Shown here: positions 11,776-24,355 of the stretch, in pieces | How positions within the stretch are numbered: position 1 is the first letter of the stretch | Layout of the letters: every line of letters starts with the position of its first letter | From: Breviolum minutum Mf 1.05b.01 | Taxonomy: Eukaryota; Sar; Dinophyceae; Suessiales; Symbiodiniaceae | Length of the DNA stretch: 64,000 nt | Reading direction: 5' to 3' | NCBI GenBank assembly: GCA_000507305.1 | Contig: DF240871.1 | Location: 1-64,000 of the forward strand | Notes under the pieces: model-generated | Seen by the model: the letters and a program-made list of their open reading frames with translations, nothing else | Told to the model about the DNA's origin: nothing | Database searches by the model: none | Translations under genes and position numbers: made by a program

Positions 11776-12223
11776 CGAAGCAAGCCATTCCATAGCAGCA
11801 ATTCCTATGGGCACCACAAGGTCCACCCCAACACTTGGATAGCATCGACCATTTCTTACAGTTCAAGGAACGCTTTGATGCCCTCCCAAGGGTGTGGAGG
11901 TCTCAAGAGCAAAAATAGCCGAAACACCACGACCATCTAAACAGCGTGTTCCAACTGTTCAAGCATCATTTTGATTTAATTTTGTAAGGTGTGGTAAAGC
12001 TTTGTACTTAGCATGCTGCGAAATGCAATTTTGTCCCAAAATTCGATACCCAATAAATAATAATATATACATATCAATGCCATTTTTGGTCACCCCCTGT
12101 CTTGTACAACACTATAATCACGTGGACGGACTAAACACATGCAATTGTCAAATCCCTATAACTTCTTTACGTGTGTACCAACTACGTCCGTTGCAGCCGG
12201 GGAATGATTTGAATGCATTCGAA

Positions 12224-12748
12224 TGCGTGCGTAGTCTTCGAGAGTTAATTGTTTTCATGCATACTCTTCATTTTCATGCATACTCTTCAGAAGTTGGTTG
12301 TTTGCACTTTGAAATCGTCGATGTGAAATTTATTGCCAATGTGTGTTACATGCCGACCAGCTGGGACACGGACGCGGCAGTTGGGGAAAATTATTCATTG
12401 TTGGACTTGCTCATTCTGAATGCCGAACGCATCAATGCAATTCCCATCCTTGGAGGAGATTTCAATGCAGGCATTGGTGCGCCGCAGGTTGGAGATGATT
12501 TGTCATTGGTGGGTGCATGTGGAAATGGGGTGCGAAATCATAGAGGTGCACGAATGATCCGGTGGATTTTGGAATGGGGGCTTCAAGTGTTGAATAGGCT
12601 GGATTCAACAATGGCAATTCAAGAATCTTGGACGTGCAAACGTGCTGTGGATGGAGCTTTGGTTCAATTTATTTTCTTGCTAGCGTATTTACGCGTCCGT
12701 GTTATGAGGGCATGGGTTGACCAATTTTTTTCTTCCAATTGGCCTTGA
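12224..12748 (+). pseudogene. LINE APE-type endonuclease fragment
   Basis: The motif ILGGDFNAGIG, typical of APE endonucleases (Asp-Phe-Asn), lies around 12446-12480. NHRGARMIRWILEWGLQVLN follows, and CYMPTSW precedes. The frame ends at a TGA just before the reverse-transcriptase portion, which continues in another frame. The metal-binding N-terminal motif is not visible. Confidence 0.85.
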
Positions 12749-13040
12749 TCATCGTTGTGTCCATTGTTTGATTTGCATTGGTGGCGTACGACCAAATCAA
12801 GCCTTGCGCTACCTTGAAGCATTGGCAACCAGACTTTGACGAAAATGGAACACCTTCAGGCTTTCATACAACAGTTGCGTTGGCTAACTTACGCCTTGTA
12901 TCAGCAGAGGCATTGGAACAATGCTTGGTTGTTGCAGGGCGGAACCATGGACGTCGTGGGTTTCAGCAGTCACGATTTGTTTTCTCCAGATTGTTGACAG
13001 ACCTTCGTTTTCGGAGACGCCAAACCAACGATTTTTTTTT

Positions 13041-13130
13041 GCCTCAGGCCTTTTTTCCGCGAGAAGGTCTCAGAGAGCTGTTGTACTGGGCAGTTTCCAG
13101 GCATTGGGACGGTTTTTATACTGGCAACCA
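13041..13130 (+). repeat. Short repeat shared by the three LINE loci, copy A
   Basis: It contains GAAGGTCTCAGAGAGCTGTT followed by GTACTGGGCAGTTTCCAGGC. The same words occur near 14690-14735 and on the minus strand near 10845-10900. Confidence 0.6.
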
Positions 13131-13370
13131 ACGATCCACAAGAGCAAAGCATTTATCCTTGCAAATTCGCAAATTACATCGGAAAGAACTGTTAAATTGG
13201 AAATCAAGTCAAGTAAAATGCTTGTTGAAACAATGTCTAAAATGGAAACTTTTGCGGACAATGGAATATGGAACTGGCCGATGGATGCCACAGCAACCGC
13301 AACCAGTCGAATTTGCTAACATGTTGGCACAATTATTGGCAGGAAATCTTGGCATGCCAATGGTTCAACC

Positions 13371-14640
13371 TTATTTGACGGTGGCACTTTGGACTATGGC
13401 TGAACTCAAAAAGGCAGTTGCGCGATTGAAACCAAACAAAGTTGCTGATGATGCAGGGTTGGTTGCTGAACTCTTACACCATTCGCCGGAGAGTATGTTG
13501 GAGGCACTGTTACATTTGTTTCGGAGGGTACTGTTGGCTGGAAAGGTGACGCAAACGTGGAAGCAAACTATATTCAACATGTTGCCGAAAACAAGGGGAG
13601 CAAAATCAACATCCGACTTTCGTCCGATTGCTGTGGTGAGGCTGTTATACAAAACATTTGCGTATTTATCGTATTTGGTGCTGGGTACAATAGAAGCAAC
13701 TTTGGACGCGGGACAACAAGAAGAACAGCATGGATTCCGAGCCGATCGACGCATCGAAGAACACCTGCTTACAACAAACCTCGTGCTTGAAAAAACTTTT
13801 CCTGAGTTTGGATTTGTCGAAAGCACTTGACAGGGTCAAATGGGAAAACTTATGGGAAACCCTCAGCAAACATGGAGTGTCCGATCACATGTTGTGGGTT
13901 TTGCAATGTATGTATTATGGTCAGACAAAGCGGATTGGAGACAATAGTACTGATGGAGATGGGTATGGAAATGGCAATGGGTATATGGCGTCGCACGGTT
14001 GGTAGACTTGGACTTGACTTGGGCGATGGCGGTCCGACTTTTTTAGATCTTCGGTTTGATGATGACATTTTGATTTTTGCTACCACGTACATTGACGCAG
14101 GCCTGCTTTTGGACGAACTCGTGGTATGTTTATCCCAGGTAGGGCTCGTATTGAACACAGACAAAACCAAGGTGATGACTACGGAGGCTCAACCGCCATC
14201 AGTTCTCTCAACCCCAACTGGTTTACAAATCGAAATTCTTGACCAACAATCATGTCATAAATGGCTTGGCTGCATGTTGAGTATGCCCACAGTGATCAAG
14301 AAACGACACGACGTTGATCAACATTTGCAAGCTGCATCGAAGGCATTCTTTTGTCACCGGGCAACGTTGTGTGATAGAAACGTGTCACTTGGGAAAAGGC
14401 TGCGGTATTTTGACGCTGTGATCTCACCAGTGGCTGTTTTTGCTGCGGGACACCGAACAATGTACAAGACTGACCTGCGCAACTTTGATGTCTTATTTCG
14501 GAAGTTGCTTCGTAGCGTTGTCGGTCCTCCTGCAGGTATGGATTGGGCCCGTCCATGGCATGAAAGGCCAGCCCACTTATGGCACACTGTCCTCGAAAAC
14601 TTCTGCAGATGGAAAGGCCTTCAACATTGGACAATGGAAT
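13371..14640 (+). pseudogene. LINE reverse transcriptase fragments
   Basis: In order: ARLKPNKVADDAGLVAELL, then WKQTIFNMLPK, DFRPIAVVRLLYK and QHGFRADRRIEEHLL. After a frameshift come LSLDLSKALDRVKWENLW, then FDDDILIF (the FADD box with Ala changed to Asp), LLDELVVCLSQVGLVLN, HKWLGCMLS and LLRSVVGPPAG. These are the reverse-transcriptase blocks in normal order. Frameshifts near 13800 and 13990 make it nonfunctional. Confidence 0.9.
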
Positions 14641-14651
14641 CGAGAATTTTT

Positions 14652-14750
14652 ATTTTTATTTTTTTTCCTTGCTCCTTTTTCAACCGCAGAAGTCTCAGAG
14701 TCTTGGACTGTTTTACTGGGCAGTCTCCAGGCAGTGAACGAAGCAAGTGG
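14652..14750 (+). repeat. Short repeat shared by the three LINE loci, copy B
   Basis: A T-rich run is followed by CAGAAGTCTCAGAG and TTTTACTGGGCAGTCTCCAG. It lies immediately after the reverse-transcriptase C-terminal homology ends. Confidence 0.6.
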
Positions 14751-15059
14751 GCCATTTCTATCCCGGTGGCTCCGGCATTGCAAAGGAGGTGGCCAAGTCC
14801 AAGCCGGAGCTCCTTAACGAGGGGCGGGGAGGCGGCTGGGCTCGGGGGGTGGGGCTAAGGCCTCTGCCAGGAATTGGTTCCAGAGGATCATTCCCTTCAA
14901 CATTGGTTAGATGGGTGCACTCGCTGGCNACTTCTCGATCACCAAAACTGGATGGCAATGTTCCCTGATTTCCTTCATTTTGTGAACCTGTAGACGAGAT
15001 TGTTTTTTTATTTTCACGCGCTGGCATTAGCCGTGCTGCACATATTTAGCGTAGATGTC

Positions 15060-15945
15060 GTTTCGTTCAGCCTGTGCCCGAAACGGGCCGCCTGCGGGCC
15101 TACAGGCTCAACTCAACTCAACTAATACTGATGGAGATTGGTTTTGTATCAGGGGAGGCGTGCGACAAGGCTGTGTATTGAGTCCTCGGTTGTTTTCGTG
15201 TGTTTTGGAAGTAGCGCTTGGGTGCTGGCGTCGGAAAGTTGGCAATGCTGGTATGGATTTTCGAGATGACATGCACACACACACACTTTTGGATCTGTGA
15301 TTCGCCGACGATATCCTTCTTTTTGCGAAAACGTTTGAGGAAACAAAATTTTTGTTAGACGAACTGGTGACATGTTTGGCCGAAGTGGGGATACACTTGA
15401 ACGTGGGGAAAACAAAAATTTTGACAACTCAATCACGAAGTCCGAGCGAAGTGCCTCTTCGAAATGGACAGGTAATTGAAGTCCTTGACCGTGGCTCTAA
15501 ACACAAATGGTTGGGATGCATGCTTTGCCTAGCAAGTACTGGCAATCACACCCCAGATTTAGCACATCATCTTCAGGCTGCGTCGAAAGCGTTTTTTGCA
15601 CACAGACTTTTTTTGTCAACAGGAATGTTACTATGCGAGACCGTTTCGAATATTTTGACGCCATGGTCACTCGTGTTGCTTGTTTCGGTGCTGCGCACAA
15701 CAAAAGTGTACAAACAAGACCTGTGCAGGATGGATATTGTGTTTCGCCGGTTACTACGTTCCATTGTTGGGCCACCTGGTGACGTGGATTCGACGTTGTC
15801 GTGGCATGAAATCCTTCACCATTGGAATGAACGAGTTAAATTTTTAACAGCTCGTCATGGCTTGAAAACGTGGTCTGTTGTGTGCCTGGGACAATATTGG
15901 AAATTTGCTAATTATATTTCCACTTTGCCAAAAGAACGTTGAACT
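15060..15945 (+). pseudogene. Second LINE reverse transcriptase fragment, single in-frame stop
   Basis: GGVRQGCVLSPRLFSCVLEV is followed in the same frame by a TGA (15298-15300) placed directly before FADDILLFAKTFEE. The frame then continues through LLDELVTCLAEVGIHLN, HKWLGCMLC, QAASKAFFAH and LLRSIVGPPG to 15942. The first copy has CGG (Arg) at the position of the stop, so a CGA-to-TGA change is plausible. The copy is 5'-truncated. Confidence 0.85.
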
Positions 15946-15949
15946 GGCT

Positions 15950-18050
15950 CCCAAAACATGCTCGACGAGTTGGCCGCCCTGCTTCCAGTTGGGACTCAAT
16001 GCTTCAATCTTTTTGAAGGCACAAAAAAATAGGAAATTGGCGACATTGTGCCCACGACACGGCCTTTTGGATGAATCAGCTCGATGACTTTATTTCGTTC
16101 ACTGAAATCTGATGAACTTGAAATGTAGATATCATTTGTTGTGCGTGCCTGCGCCCTGAAAGGGCTGCCTATTTTGGCATGCAGGTCTCACTCACACACT
16201 CACTCACTCGAATGTGTGCGAATCAAATAGATTCAAATAGACTAGGCGTGTGTATTGTTTTGTTTTGTGCTGGACATTTCAATGTTCGTCCCACTTCATA
16301 TTTTGCGAAGGCACGTTGTTTGAATCATTTCGGCCAAACGATCCTACACAGTTTCTGACAAGTTTTCTTTGGTCGATCACTCAAATACCTGCTTGGAGGC
16401 TGTTAGAGCAGGTATCGATGCCAGCAAAAATGTACGTCAATCACAAATTTTGGTGAGTTCATTTCCGCAATGTTGTTTGTTACTCGCTTGTGGTTGCCTC
16501 ATGCTGGAATTTTTTAGTTGGTTGTTGCCGCCTGATTGCTGGTTCGGGGTCGGCCTTCCACATCGCTTCATCACGTATGCCAGACTTCTGTGAAAACCTT
16601 CAGCACGAGCATTCGTCTAAGACCGTCTGACGCGTGCTGGGTTCATTACGGTCTTCATTTTGTTCCCATACATATCCACGCATGCCTTGAAGGGCAATTC
16701 GTAACTTCATCAAGCGTAACCATTGCATCATGCTGGGCTGTGTTGGGCATTCTCAGTCGCAATGTTGCACTTCCGTTGGGCTCTTTTTGAACCGGCGATT
16801 GCCTTCACCGTTCGCACCCAAACCCGTAACGACAGCGTAACAACAGCCTCATAAGGACTTTCAATGTTGAGTTCACAACACATTGCCCGAATCAAATTTC
16901 TTAAGCGCCAGGTTCAAAACTGTTTATATTCGTTTATGTCAACCTCAACCAGAGGATCTAAAGCAACATCGACACATTCAGCGTGGTGTTGTGGCTAACA
17001 TGTCCGTTCTCGTGTGCTAATATTCATGTTGCTTCATTTGCACGCGTTACCCAGAGGACCCATGAATAATTCATGGCTCATTCGCCGCGGTGATGGGGAG
17101 GTTGTTGCTGGCGATGCATCGAGATGCTACTGTTTGTGCTGGTGCTGCTGGTGCTCGTTTTTGGTGCCGGTGATGAGTCCCACACTCCGCGATAACACGC
17201 ATTCAAAAGATTGGGTCTTTTCAACTCACCAACGTTTGGACACCACAAAGCATTTATCATGGAGATATGGCGCCATCGTCTTCTTTTTTCAATGATTCCC
17301 TTTGCGGCGTGGAAGAATTGATGCAACCGCAAGACGTTACGTCCGATTCGGCATTCTGCGTGCGGATTTTCACACTGGCGACATTGTTATGCAAGTAATT
17401 AGTATAATTAGTAATAACTTGTACAAGTCTTCAACACATGTTAGACACCTGCGCATTGAAAATTGAGGTTCCGTTCTTCACGAGCGATATCCCATAATCA
17501 TTCCCAACACATTTCAAAGGGCACGCTTCCAACTATTGACTGTCCTTTCGGCGCAGTTTTGTCTTGTAAAACCTTGTGGAAAACACCCAAGTTTTTGTTA
17601 TATTGTATAATTGAGGTTGTCCTTGAACTTGAAAATGTAGGACAACCCTTCTTTGACATATATAGAGTATTATAGAGTAACTTTGACATATAGTGTTCGT
17701 TTTGTTTTCTCCAGCCATGTGAACCTGCACATTGGTGTTCTCAACTTTTTTGGTGTCTTATTTGAAACACGTGGTCTCGAATTGTTCATCTTTAAATGGA
17801 AATTGAAATACTACTTATTTTCAGTTTCATCCTTGCTGCATCAGAATAGTTTGTTCGATAACGACTGAAAAGGGGTAGTCAGTTGGTTGGAGAAGTACAA
17901 TTTGCTGAGGACCAAAAGTCAGGCAGTTCTCTATGAAATTGAAATAATACCTGTTTTGGCTCCGGGAGTATATAGAGATACCGTTGTTGATCGCATCTCA
18001 AACACTCAGCAAAAAAGGAAACCAAACCTACTAGTAGGAATCATCAACTG
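15950..18050. other. Gene-poor stretch next to the LINE cluster
   Basis: Nothing conserved was recognised. Composition is like the preceding LINE fragments and there are only short frames on both strands, so this may be further decayed retroelement sequence. Confidence 0.35.
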
Positions 18051-18187
18051 ATCTCTTTGCAAAGATTGCCATCATTTTCTGGATGTGTTTTTTTGCAACC
18101 GCTTCAGCATTGTAATGCATGGACCAGGATTTTGTGGTCGATCGGAAGATTGTGCATCTTAAGATTGCAAGATTCTCTGCCGGAGAA

Positions 18188-18257
18188 CTTGCATTCGGAC
18201 CCTTTTCAACAACTTTCGCGTGCTTGCATTCGGACCCTTTTCAACAACTTTCGCGTG
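18188..18257 (+). repeat. Exact 35-bp tandem duplication
   Basis: The unit beginning CTTGCATTCGGACCCTTTTC occurs twice in succession without change, suggesting a recent duplication. Confidence 0.9.
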
Positions 18258-19357
18258 CTTCCATTCAAAAAGATACACGGAGTTCGGCGTTTCAACGGAG
18301 GACGTCGCGACAGAAGTGTTGTTGCACCCACCTCAACCGTCCCAATTGGTTCCCGACTACAAGCGTTGAACGGTGGAACGTCGACGATAAACACCATGTG
18401 GCGAGTTCATGGTGGGTGCAGGCGCTTTTTTGAACAAACATAATCCACTGTAAATGTAGTGGCGTCAAACAAATAAATATCGCAGTCTGCAGTCAACATG
18501 CAGTCAACATATTGTTCGTGGCAGCAGCACTAGCTCAAGAGCATCAACAATATGCATTGCAATGGCAGGAGCAGGAGCAGTGGAAGAGGCAGGACAAGAA
18601 TGCGGAGCATGCATCCACGCAAGCCACAAGGAAGCAAACTGCGACATCCGGGACATATACAGTTCACATGGAAGGGAAACACGCAAGCTTCCGGTCCCAT
18701 CACTGCGAAATATAACACGCAGAACACCAGCAACTGACATCCCTTCTCTTGGTGCACGCGTGTATCGCATCTGAACTCTAAAAGCGATGTCGAAAATCAC
18801 TGGCAACCGCCAGACCAATGGCAGATTCGCGTGCGCGAGACCGATGAAAAACCCTCGCTCTTTTCACCCTTGCCCAACTTGGCCGTTTCTGGTATCATCT
18901 CCGCCGTTGGTCGGTTTTGGGGTGGAATTCCCGTTGGTCGATTTTCCCGTGGATTTTTTGTCGTGCTTTATGTCAGTCATGTTGCGGCGCTACTCGCAAA
19001 ATGATGGGAAAGGAAACTGTGTACACCAAAGGCCTTTTGACCATATGTGACTATAGCGGCTTCTTTCCTTCTAGCCTTTGTGGACTGCATTCCTTTCCTT
19101 TTTCTTGAACACATGACAAATGTTTTGTCAAACGCAAGGATGGCAGAAATCGTTGTTGCTGCCGCTGTATGTCCACCAAATCCCTGTCTCACCATTTAAG
19201 AGGTTACGTTTTCAAAAAAGTACTATACTTGCATCTCATTCTCCCCGTGCGCAAAAAAAAAACAGGAATCCATCCCAAACCAACGACGCTGCAGTCGCGC
19301 GGTAGGTTGATTCGCGAAGCCGTCGTCGAGGCAGCTCGGTCGTCCCTTTTTTCAAAC

Positions 19358-19412
19358 CTCCGGCTTTGGCACAGGCTTTTGCCGCCTTGGTTTCAGTGTC
19401 ATCAAATGACAC
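19358..19412 (-). CDS. Candidate internal exon, unidentified
   Basis: On the minus strand, CTCAG|GTGTCA starts a 55-nt block encoding VSFDDTETKAAKACAKAG and ending before GTTTGA. Acceptor and donor both fit the rules seen in the transporter gene. No adjoining exon was placed, so the call rests on composition and splice signals only. Confidence 0.25.
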
Positions 19413-21650
19413 CTGAGCAGCATGAAGCTTTCCTGGCTGCTGGATGGCTTGATACAAACCCCATCACCATTCGTTGAGGCCTCCAGCACTCATGATGGGA
19501 TGGGCGTTCACATATAATGAAGGACAAGCTGCCAACGAAAATTTCCCCACCACGGGAATGGAAGATCCGGAAGCTTCTAACTGGAAGTTGTGAGTGGGCA
19601 TCCTGGTGAATTTAACAGAAATAAAACAAGTTTCCCCCAAAAAACCATGGAAAAGTCAAAGAAATCTCCACTTGAATTCCCGAAATGTCTCCAATTCGTT
19701 CATACGGAATCTCCGTGAAGGGGACAAATGGGTGGTGCTGGATTTGGATGTGAATCTCTAGTCAGGAGCGCCGTAGATGATGTTTTTGCTCTACCCAAAA
19801 ATCTCATAAAAATCCCCAAGCCAAAAGGGGGAAGGATTAGCAAAGTGCAAGAAAACTGGTAATCCTGAAATGGTTGGCACAACCCTCTAATGACACTAAT
19901 GGTTGTGCCCCTCTAGAAACACCCTTAGATGAAATTGCTGGGGTTGTGTGATTGCAAATCACGTTGAGAAAATTTGTACGTTTGAATATCATGTTGAATC
20001 TGAAAAAAAAAACGGCAACGAATTCACAATAACTGCCAGACAACAGTATCTCTTGTCTCAAACATTCAAGCATTGAAATTTTGAGTGGTGAAAAAAAAAC
20101 TGCAACATCCTTCCCGCGCCATTCTTCCAGGGAATTTCCTTGACGAAGTAAGGTGGCCTAAACCACCAGCCAGAACGGTGCAGGAAAAACATCACAGCAC
20201 GCCAGCCCGTGCGGAGCAAAGGCTAAAAAGTACATGCTGTCTATCCCTGCCCGTTGGCTGCCACTTTTGAAGGCGGCTATGAAAAAAAAAATGGGGAGCG
20301 ATTTGACAAACGCGGAGTGATGGGAGCATCACAAATGTCTCAAGGTTGAAAATGTGGGCAAAATCATCACTATAGTGACGTGGTTTTCACCTTTTGCATC
20401 CTGCATGGTTTTTGCCAGGATGTTCAAGTCAGTTTTATTGACATGTTGGAACCAACTTCACTCCCCCCCAAGGTTTGGTACCATCGAAACAACATCATGT
20501 TGGTTTCAACGTTTTTTTGTCATTTTGCACCAACTTGTCCCAAATCCGATGGCTTCAAAAAAAAAAAGCACTGAAGAAAGACCAAAGGCCCAAAGGCTGA
20601 AATCTGCAGCATAGTTTTTTTCTGGTAGAGTTTTACAGCCAACAACCAACAAAAAAGAACACTGTACTTTAAAAGGAAAACTCCGGGAAAAAAAGATCCA
20701 AGCCGAAATCATCATCATTTTGGGCTCATCGAATCACTCCGCGGTTTGAGGTTTAACGTGGCACTTCAGATGTTTTTTCGAATGGAAAGTGTTACAGGAA
20801 GTGCCGTAAACGGGAAAAAATCGCAGCAGTGGTTCTCCCAGACTTTTCAGGTTAAAAATCTGAGTCTGATAAGCCTGAAACAGGATTGAGGCTTCACAGC
20901 ATCTGTAAGATCTTGAGATATAAAGAAAAGAGTCTTTTTAATAGGGAATCCTTATATGTCATATAGGTTTATTTTCAAATAAGTCCAAACACCAACCTGG
21001 GTAAATCCCCCAAAAATCCCCCAAAAATAAATACATAGCCTAGACTACAAGCAAGGGATCCGCTACTACTGTAGCCCCTTTTTTTGTCATTGCTTTCACG
21101 ACCTGCCAAGTCCAGAAAGAAAAATCCGCTCTGCTTTGTCTCGGCCCCCAAGGAGTTCGGCCCCTCAGGTCTCGGTCTCGTTGGGCCTCCAACCGTCGGA
21201 GAGGGGTCTAGGTTGGTTGGGGTGTGCCTTGTGTAGGGGTGGAACCTGGGATTCTGAACGAACTCCCTTGATTTTTGTCGTTCCTGGCACGCGGAAAGTG
21301 TCGTTCCTGTTTTGTTTGGCAACTTGGGACCCCTAAAACCAGCTCTCCTACTGCCTTAAACAATAGGGTACTTGGCTTTCTAGGTTTGAGAAAACAAAAG
21401 TCTACCAAAAAAAGGAGGGAAATAGAAACTTGAAACAGATTTTTTTGATCAAGAATTTCTTTGTTAAGCTGTTAAACAGCTTTTTTGGAGCGCAAGAAGA
21501 AATCATTACATTATCATCCGCGCGTGTTTTCTCCAGATGTCACTTTTGAAAATTTAAAAAGATATTCACAAAATGGACTCAAAAAAACAACTTTGCTTCG
21601 ACATCAAAAAAGATACATTGACATGGAAAAAAAAGCAAGCAAACAAGACT

Positions 21651-21757
21651 ACCCTCTGGTAAGCTAACATAGCTGGCAGGAATATCACCATCTTTAATAG
21701 GCAATACATCTTCAAAGGGTCCTTTTTCCAGCCAGCTATGTTGGTTTACCGGAGTGT
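21651..21757. repeat. Foldback element related to family I
   Basis: The left arm ACCCTCTGGTAAGCTAACATA, continuing GCTGGC, pairs with GCCAGCTATGTTGGTTTACC followed by GGAGTGT at the right. The core CTAACATAGCTGGC recurs at 59940 and, altered, at 36080. Confidence 0.8.
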
Positions 21758-22753
21758 ACCAGTCTACACAAGAGTTTCTCATGGAGAGTTTCACGGCAGA
21801 AAAGGAAAACACGCAAAGGTTCTAAGATACATCCATTCTTACTTCCTCACATTCTTCTGGGACCCTGTCACCCTGGCAGGTGATTTTTCTGACTTCATGA
21901 GATCATCATGACAGAAAGTCAGAAAGTATTGTAAATACACTGGTCTCAACTGGTATGTAATATATATTTGACAAGAATCTGATCAGCAAGCCACTGCTTC
22001 AGCAAATCTATTCTTCCCGAAATTGCATGGAAAATAACAAATCAATCAAGAATTCCAAACTGATCTCAAACATCCCCTTTTCAGCTCCTGAAAAATAGCA
22101 TGTCTTTTAGGTAGATCTATGGAACCATATCCCAACAACAATTTCCGACCAAACATGGGGTGGGAAATAACCTTAACCAGATCCGACTGAGGTGATTGGT
22201 AGTGACCATTGTTGTCATCCTATGGCCATATTTGCGGTACTACCTACCGTCTAGAGGCACTTTTTGTTCCTTTTTTTTAAGTGATCGACTCATGTATCAG
22301 GTGGCGCACTTCGCAAAGCCGCCACCTTACTATCCAATAGGAAAAGCATCTTGTGAGTGTAGGTGTGTTCGTTATTTGGAAGGGATGGATTTCCAGTTTC
22401 TGTTACTTTGGAGTGTACCACAAAACCCATAGCAATGGATCTTGGAACTTTGTCGAATCATGCAGTGTAATGTTGTTGTTATGGAAATTCATCGAATACA
22501 TAGCACTTATTCATCATCATCAGTCCACTTCACCAGGCTTGCAAAACAAAAAAAAACAAAAACAAACACATTTCATCCACCTCCAACACCTTTCAGTTTT
22601 TTTTTCAATTGTTTTCGTGGGGGTCCTCCGTTTTCCCCACTCTCCGTTTTCCCCCAGTCTTCCCCGTTTTTGTTGAGCCTAAGCTCCTTCGAAGGCAGTG
22701 ATAGGAGGTTTTGGTGCTTCCTCTTTTCCAACTGCCATGGAAGAAGGAGTTAC

Positions 22754-22807
22754 CTTGCTAGCAGCAACAGAAGCCTCAGCTACGAGAAACACCCAACGGA
22801 GAAGCAT
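22754..22807 (-). CDS. Candidate first exon with signal peptide
   Basis: The minus strand has an ATG opening MLLRWVFLVAEASVAASK, followed by the splice donor AAG|GTAACT. The short hydrophobic stretch after a basic residue resembles a secretory signal. The plus strand is also open here, and the downstream exons were not placed. Confidence 0.25.
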
Positions 22808-24073
22808 CACAGAATTCACTAGACTAGGGTTTTTTGTGTTCCCCTTTAAAGATGATAGATATTAAGATTATGATGGAAATTGGGACAATTCTATGTTGTA
22901 ATAGGAAACCTTTGAAAAAAAATGTTGGGGGGTTCAAAAAAATGATTATTCTAAGAAATGGACGGATTTTTTTTGGAAAGCTCCCAAAATGTTCACACAT
23001 CAATATAGTTGACTTGCCGGAATGGGTTTTGGTTTCTTTACGTCGTTTCTTGTTGTTGCTAGTAGCTCCAGCTGATCTTGTTGAAAGTACAGGTTTTACT
23101 TTGTGCGCATCTAAAAGAAACCTCAAACAGCGGGAGAAAGACGTTTCGCAAGTTCCTTACACATGGCACTGTAGCTTGGGTTTTTTTGTTGGGATGTCGT
23201 TAGGTTGGGATGTTTGTTTTTTTGGGGGGCAGCCCAGTCATCCCGGGAGGATGTTTCACACATCTTAAGTGTCACCGTTCCAAAAGGGTGATTTTTCCTC
23301 AAGGCGAGGAAGTCGAACGAAACAAAAAACCATGTGGACGAGAAGTGATTCCAAATCGGCACGCATATGTTTTGTTTCAGCATAATGCTCGAAGGTTTCC
23401 TTGATCTTGAAATTGCTTCTGGAAGTCAAGAGACTTCCAAGGGCACATCACTTGAATCTAGTCTGAAGAAAGAGACATATAAAATAATTGTTTATAGTGC
23501 CATAATATGTGCTTTTAAAAAAAATCGTAGTAGGACAAGAGTTCATAGAAGGATCCTTTGCAATATTTTGACGTGTTTCTTTTCAAGTCACCCTTGTGTG
23601 TACGCCATAAATTAGCACCAACCGTATGAAAAAGTTTCACCATCCAAAGGTTTAGAATGACTGGCCCACAAGCTTGGTTGTTGGTGACCTCCAACCAAAG
23701 GATCAAGTTGGGGTCTCGTATGGAAATTACCTGGCAATGACAGTTCTATTCCAAACTCACACAAAACAAGATGTTTGTCCCTAGAAATGCCATTCTGATC
23801 GTTTCAGATTATACTTTGACATACGTTGACATCTTTACCTCCTCATGATTCTGGACCAACTTTGTCGATAAATTTGTGAAAATACCAGCGAGAAACTCTC
23901 ATCGAATTTGGCAGGGATAAATGCAGAAAAACTCCAAAAGAGACCATAAGAGACAAATATTTAGCCTTCTGTGCCAAAAAAACACCTTTTTAACTTTGAA
24001 TAGGACAAAATCACTGCTGAACTTCCCAATATACGCAAAAAAAAGGGGGGATGATCAACCAATCACATCCCTA

Positions 24074-24199
24074 TCTACAGTAGCTGACTGGTTTTAAACC
24101 CCACCCATCTGAAAAATATATGCTGCTATGCTCGTCAAATTGGCTCATTTCCCCTTGGGTTGGTTCTTGTTTGAAACCCGCCACCAATAGCCAGCTATG
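24074..24199. repeat. Foldback element, family III
   Basis: The left end CTACAGTAGCTGACTGGTT pairs with the right end CCAATAGCCAGCTATG. The interior carries CCCATCTGAAAAATATATGC and GCTCGTCAAATTGGCTCATT, signatures of the family at 47278-47381 and 53688-53806. Confidence 0.7.
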
Positions 24200-24339
24200 A
24201 CTCCATCCCCCCAAAACCTCCAGGTCTCCCGGGCAGAAGCTGCCGACATGTCGGCTAAGCCTCAGATAGGTGTTTTTCCATGTCATAGCTGTTGATGGCA
24301 ACATGGCAACCAGAAATCCCGGGAAACTCACTCCACCAT

Positions 24340-24355
24340 GTTAGGGGAATGGTAT
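24340..24355. repeat. Target-site duplication, left copy
   Basis: GTTAGGGGAATGGTAT, identical over 16 bp to 25050-25065. Confidence 0.88.

Larger units (their letters stand above)
12002..14640 (+). mobile_element. Decayed LINE with endonuclease and reverse transcriptase remains
   Basis: An APE-type endonuclease segment is followed by a reverse transcriptase in the order expected for a single-ORF LINE. At least three frame changes (near 12750, 13800 and 13990) break the reading frame. No A-tail or target duplication was recognised, and the 5' end lacks the first endonuclease motifs. This is the longest of the three related copies in the cluster. Confidence 0.88.
18450..22750. other. Gene-poor stretch with isolated candidate exons
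   Basis: Apart from the candidate exon at 19358-19412 and a foldback at 21651-21757, I could not assign this stretch. A small minus-strand segment at about 20109-20137 (EIPWKNGAGR) has an AG|G acceptor but no supporting neighbours. Confidence 0.3.

Noticed and set aside
12002-15945. Functional autonomous LINE
   Set aside because: Frameshifts, an in-frame stop and the altered FADD box in the longest copy rule out an intact element.
21130-21330. GGTTCCACCCC-like words suggesting a tRNA or SINE B-box
   Set aside because: No A-box at the right distance and no cloverleaf could be drawn.
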